NCBI GenBank assembly: GCA_046593875.1
Contig: JBKJQQ010000022.1
Location: 1 to 7,768, forward strand
Direction: 5' to 3'
DNA: 7,768 nt
Source: SCTD01 sp046593875
Lineage (GTDB): Bacteria > Actinomycetota > Actinomycetes > Mycobacteriales > SCTD01
Shown piece after piece: positions 5,511 to 7,768 of the stretch (position 1 is its first letter; each line of letters starts with the position of its first letter). The translations under genes and the position numbers were made by a program. The notes beneath the pieces are model-generated. The model was not told where the DNA came from. It searched no databases and worked only from the letters and a program-made list of their open reading frames with translations.

Positions 5511-5936
5511 ATGCGTCTGCCCCGAATCCTCACCCCGCGCACGATCGTCTCGGCCCACTGCGACCTGCCCTGCGGCGTCTACGACCCCGCGCAGGCCCGC
5601 ATCGAGGCGCAGTCCGTCAAGGCCATGCAGGAGAAGTACGCCGCCAGCAGCGACGACGTCTTCAAGACCCGCGCCCTGATCATCATCGACGAGCGCGCCA
5701 CGCTGGTGAAGCACCACCTGGCCGTCCTCTGGCACGACTACTTCACCGCTGAGCACTTCGCGAAGTACCCGAACCTGCACGCGCTGGTCAACGACACGAT
5801 CAAGCTGGCCGGCGGCAAGGGCGCCAAGCAGGAGATCGACGCCGCGCAGGGCCAGAAGCTGCTCGACGGCATCGACGAGATCGCCGCCATCTTCTGGGAG
5901 ACCAAGGGCAAGACGTACGACAAGCCTGCTGCGTAG
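5511..5936 (+). CDS. sodN: Nickel-containing superoxide dismutase precursor
   Basis: The enzyme dismutates superoxide to oxygen and hydrogen peroxide in the cytosol, with one nickel per subunit in a homohexamer (family knowledge). The 141-residue precursor has a 15-residue propeptide ending in VSA, then HCDLPCGVYDP, the nickel hook: His16, Cys17 and Cys21 of the precursor are His1, Cys2 and Cys6 of the mature enzyme, and Tyr24 matches the conserved Tyr9. The mature chain of 126 residues is a four-helix bundle in the family; HHLAVLWHDYFTAEHFAKYPNLH (68-90) and the C-terminal IFWETKGK fit it. Removal of the propeptide should need SodX, encoded divergently 52 nt away. A hairpin follows the stop codon by 14 nt. 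All nickel ligands are intact, so an active enzyme is expected. Confidence 0.97.
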   Translation: MRLPRILTPRTIVSAHCDLPCGVYDPAQARIEAQSVKAMQEKYAASSDDVFKTRALIIIDERATLVKHHLAVLWHDYFTAEHFAKYPNLHALVNDTIKLAGGKGAKQEIDAAQGQKLLDGIDEIAAIFWETKGKTYDKPAA

Positions 5937-5950
5937 GCACTCTCGCTGAC

Positions 5951-5979
5951 GAGGCCGGTCCCGTGACGGGGCCGGCCTC
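5951..5979 (+). terminator. GC-rich hairpin after sodN, candidate terminator
   Basis: GAGGCCGGTCCCG and CGGGGCCGGCCTC pair over 13 bp with one G-U wobble around a 3-nt TGA loop. It begins 14 nt after the sodN stop. The downstream sequence is GTCTCT-like rather than a T run. The hairpin also covers the expected -35 region of the GNAT promoter (-10 at 5989), so one segment probably ends sodN transcription and lies within the start of the next unit. Confidence 0.65.
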
Positions 5980-5988
5980 CGGCGTCTC

Positions 5989-5994
5989 TAGGGT
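5989..5994 (+). promoter_or_regulatory. TAGGGT -10 box of the GNAT gene, leaderless placement
   Basis: TAGGGT is followed by CTGCAC and then the ATG at 6001, the same 6-nt spacing seen for the epimerase gene. There is no Shine-Dalgarno between it and the ATG. A -35 box at 16-18 nt would fall within the sodN terminator hairpin, and none is evident. Confidence 0.5.
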
Positions 5995-6000
5995 CTGCAC

Positions 6001-6477
6001 ATGACGATCCGCGAGGCCGGGCCGGACGACGTGCCTGTGATCCTCGAGCTGGTCCACGAGCTGGCCGTCTACGAGCGCGAGCCGGACGCCGTCGAGGCGA
6101 CCGCGGAGATGCTGCAGGCGGCGCTGTTCGGGCCGACGCCTGCGGCCTCGTGCCACGTCGCGCTCGGCGACGGCGGCGAGGTGGTGGGCCTCGCCCTCTG
6201 GTACGTCACCTTCTCGACGTGGAAGGGCCTGCCGGGGCTGTGGCTGGAGGACCTGTTCGTCCGGCCGAGCGCCCGTGGGCGGGGCCTGGGGAAGGCGCTG
6301 CTGCAGGAGCTCGCCGCCGTGTGCGTCGAGCGCGGCTATCCGCGGTTCGAGTGGTGGGTGCTCGACTGGAACGACCCCGCCCTCGCCTTCTACCGCTCGC
6401 TCGGGGCGGTGCCGCAGGACGAGTGGACGACCTTCCGCGTCGACGGCTCGGCGCTGACTGCGCTCGCCCAGCGCTGA
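6001..6477 (+). CDS. GNAT family N-acetyltransferase, SSAT-like
   Basis: The 158-residue protein has a complete GNAT fold signature. MTIREAGPDDVPVILELVHELAVYER (1-26) is the N-terminal strand and helices. GLPGLWLEDLFVRP (76-89) is the core strand, followed by the acetyl-CoA pyrophosphate loop SARGRGLGKALL (90-101). FEWWVLDWNDPALAFYRSLGA (116-136) is the C-terminal motif with Asn124 and Tyr131. The FSTWKGLPGLWLEDLFV and VLDWNDPALAFYRSLGA wording is that of the spermidine/spermine or thialysine (SSAT/SAT2-like) branch. A small amine substrate such as a polyamine or lysine analogue is therefore likely but unproven. It is cytosolic. It appears to be a single-gene unit with its own leaderless promoter, lying after the sodN terminator and convergent with the polymerase gene. 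Confidence 0.92.
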   Translation: MTIREAGPDDVPVILELVHELAVYEREPDAVEATAEMLQAALFGPTPAASCHVALGDGGEVVGLALWYVTFSTWKGLPGLWLEDLFVRPSARGRGLGKALLQELAAVCVERGYPRFEWWVLDWNDPALAFYRSLGAVPQDEWTTFRVDGSALTALAQR

Positions 6478-6565
6478 ACGACCAGGCTGTCCTGCTGAGC
6501 CCGCAGCCACGGGGCCGGACCGGGCACGTCTGCACACAACCTGATCCACTTCGCGGGCTGCTGAG

Positions 6566-6617
6566 CGTGCTGCCGGCCGCAGACGATCACGAGGTGTGCG
6601 AATCGGCCGGCGGCGCG
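6566..6617 (+). terminator. Hairpin between convergent GNAT and polymerase genes, possible terminator
   Basis: Bases 6566-6579 pair with 6604-6617 over 14 bp, with a perfect GCCGGCCG/CGGCCGGC core, two G-U wobbles in plus-strand RNA and a 24-nt loop. The rest of the 142-nt gap (6478-6619) shows nothing else I can support. On the minus strand the wobbles become mismatches, so it would serve the GNAT transcript better. There is no T tract, and GC richness makes chance pairing possible. Confidence 0.3.
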
Positions 6618-6619
6618 GG

Positions 6620-7768
6620 CTACTTGGCGTCGGCCCAGCTCTGGACGACCGACACGTCGGCGACGAAGCGCACCGCCGACCCCGCCGCCCACCAGTGCGC
6701 CGTCGCGGCCAGCGCGTCCGTCAGCAACGCCGCCGCGGCCGGAGCCTGCGCGGACGGGACGTGCAGCAGCAGCTCGTCGTGCAGGCACAGCACCACCTCA
6801 CCGCCGAGCGGCCGCAGCCCCTCCCGCACCGTCGCCGTCCACGCCTTGAACAGCTCAGCCGCCGCGCCCTGCACCATCGCGTTGCGGGCGAAGCGGCCCC
6901 CGCCGGAGGACGCCGCGACGTGCTCCCCCACCGGTTCGCCGACAGGAGCGGCAGACAGCCGCAGCAGGCGCCCGCCGTACGTCCGCAGGTCCTGCCCGCG
7001 CTGCCCGGCGAGCTCGGCCGCGCGCAGGTAGCCCATGGCGACCGGATAGGCCCGGTCCATGTCGCGCAGGGCCGCGCCCGCGGTCCCGGACGTCTGCCCG
7101 TACATCGCTGCCAGCACGGCGATCTTCGCGGTCGGCCGGTCGACACCCAGGGCAGCAGCGACCGGCGCGTACATGTCGTCCTCCTGCGCGGCGCGGGCCA
7201 GCGCGGGGTCGCCGGACACGGCGGCCAGCACCCGCGGCTCGACCTGCCCGAGGTCGGCGCGCACGAACGACCAGCCCGGGGCCGCCCGCACCGCCGGCCG
7301 CAGCTCAGCCGGCAGGTTGTGCAGCCCCGCCGAGGCGGTCATCCGACCGGATGCGCCGTCGGCGGCCCGCCACTCGCCGCGCAGCCGGCCGTCGGCGCCG
7401 ACGTGCCGGTCCAGCCAGCCCCAGCCGTAGGTCGTCGCGGTCCGCTCGGCCTTGCGCCAGGCGAGCAGCGCGGCGACCGCGGGCGAGGTGCCGGCGTGCG
7501 GTTCGAGCCGCCAGGACCGGGTGTCCGGCAGGTCGAAGCCGACGCGGGCCAGCAGGTCCTTGACCTGCAGCGGGGAGCGCAGGTCGGCAGCACCGGACTC
7601 AGCGCCGCCGGGGAAGTGCCGGAGCACCGCGGCATCGCGGCGCTCGCGGTCGGCGGCCTCCTGCGCCGGCGAGGACGGTCGCGGACCGATGACCGACGTC
7701 AGCAGGTCGTCCAGGACGGGCACGGACAGCGGCAAGCCGACCGACGACAGCTCGACCGCCACCAGCGC
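6620..7768 (-). CDS. PolA-family DNA polymerase (actinobacterial 3'-5' exonuclease/polymerase type), 5'-truncated
   Basis: The visible 382 codons run off the right edge; a GTG at 7762 is internal-looking, since the frame stays open to the boundary. All three family-A motifs are present. Numbering from that GTG, motif A is RADLGQVEPRVLAAVSGD (168-185; Asp170, and Glu175 at the steric-gate position). The O-helix is DRPTAKIAVLAAMYGQ (208-223; Arg209, Lys213, Tyr221). Motif C is CLHDELLLHVP (326-336; catalytic HDE). Also seen are GRMTASAGLHNLP (139-151; Arg140) and RNAMVQGAAAELFK (293-306; Asn294, Gln298). A template-directed polymerase is expected. Differences from housekeeping PolA are Leu217 where E. 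coli Phe762 stands, and about 10 fewer residues between motif A and the O-helix. I recognise it as the accessory actinobacterial protein annotated 'bifunctional 3'-5' exonuclease/DNA polymerase'. The exonuclease-like domain would lie outside the window and is inferred. Confidence 0.92.
   Translation of the reverse strand, partial: ALVAVELSSVGLPLSVPVLDDLLTSVIGPRPSSPAQEAADRERRDAAVLRHFPGGAESGAADLRSPLQVKDLLARVGFDLPDTRSWRLEPHAGTSPAVAALLAWRKAERTATTYGWGWLDRHVGADGRLRGEWRAADGASGRMTASAGLHNLPAELRPAVRAAPGWSFVRADLGQVEPRVLAAVSGDPALARAAQEDDMYAPVAAALGVDRPTAKIAVLAAMYGQTSGTAGAALRDMDRAYPVAMGYLRAAELAGQRGQDLRTYGGRLLRLSAAPVGEPVGEHVAASSGGGRFARNAMVQGAAAELFKAWTATVREGLRPLGGEVVLCLHDELLLHVPSAQAPAAAALLTDALAATAHWWAAGSAVRFVADVSVVQSWADAK

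Noticed and set aside
6478..6619. tRNA, attachment site or small gene in the GNAT/polymerase gap
   Set aside because: No cloverleaf, no direct repeat pair beyond CTGCTGAGC (9 bases, twice), and no start with a ribosome binding site; only the GC-rich hairpin is supportable.
1..7768. Defence island, mobile element or CRISPR content
   Set aside because: No transposase, integrase, nuclease-effector, toxin-antitoxin or spaced repeats were seen; genes are ordinary chromosomal families with uniform composition.

Overview
The window is very GC-rich and is read throughout as ordinary bacterial chromosome. High GC, many GTG starts, an Actinobacteria-type kgd gene followed by a DUF6104 gene, a Ni-superoxide dismutase with its maturation protease, and probable leaderless promoters with TAGGGT -10 boxes all point to an actinomycete (Actinomycetota). 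The genus cannot be assigned from this sequence. Ten protein genes cover almost all of it. No rRNA, tRNA, CRISPR array, insertion sequence or phage gene was seen.

Layout, left to right. (1) Bases 1-628, plus strand: the 3' end of kgd (2-oxoglutarate decarboxylase/dehydrogenase E1), followed after 3 nt by a 61-residue DUF6104 protein. A 10-bp perfect inverted repeat (636-679) separates this pair from the convergent genes. (2) Bases 4441 down to 707, minus strand: a four-gene cluster in the order malic enzyme, zinc-less MDR/quinone-oxidoreductase-like dehydrogenase, rhomboid protease, and PPOX-type flavoprotein. Spacings are 41, 7 and 39 nt. Possible internal promoters before the second and fourth genes mean it need not be one transcript. 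(3) Base 4587 onward: a lone rfbC/rmlC-type dTDP-sugar epimerase on the plus strand, divergent from the malic enzyme. Its 3' end overlaps the 3' end of sodX by 34 nt. (4) sodX (minus) and sodN (plus) form a divergent pair 52 nt apart and make nickel superoxide dismutase. (5) A hairpin follows sodN, then an SSAT-like GNAT acetyltransferase. (6) At the right edge, on the minus strand, lies the polymerase part of an actinobacterial PolA-like protein, probably the 'bifunctional 3'-5' exonuclease/DNA polymerase' type. Its N-terminal part lies outside the window.

Functional links are clear only for sodN with sodX (the protease needed to expose the nickel-binding His) and, by position, for kgd with the DUF6104 gene. 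Malic enzyme and Kgd both belong to central carbon metabolism, but the genes in between do not form a recognisable pathway. The most interesting signals are a repeated CTAGGGT promoter element placed for leaderless translation, tight overlaps of promoters, terminators and genes around sodX/sodN, and a DNA polymerase whose O-helix Phe is replaced by Leu. I found no convincing evidence of a new multi-gene system.
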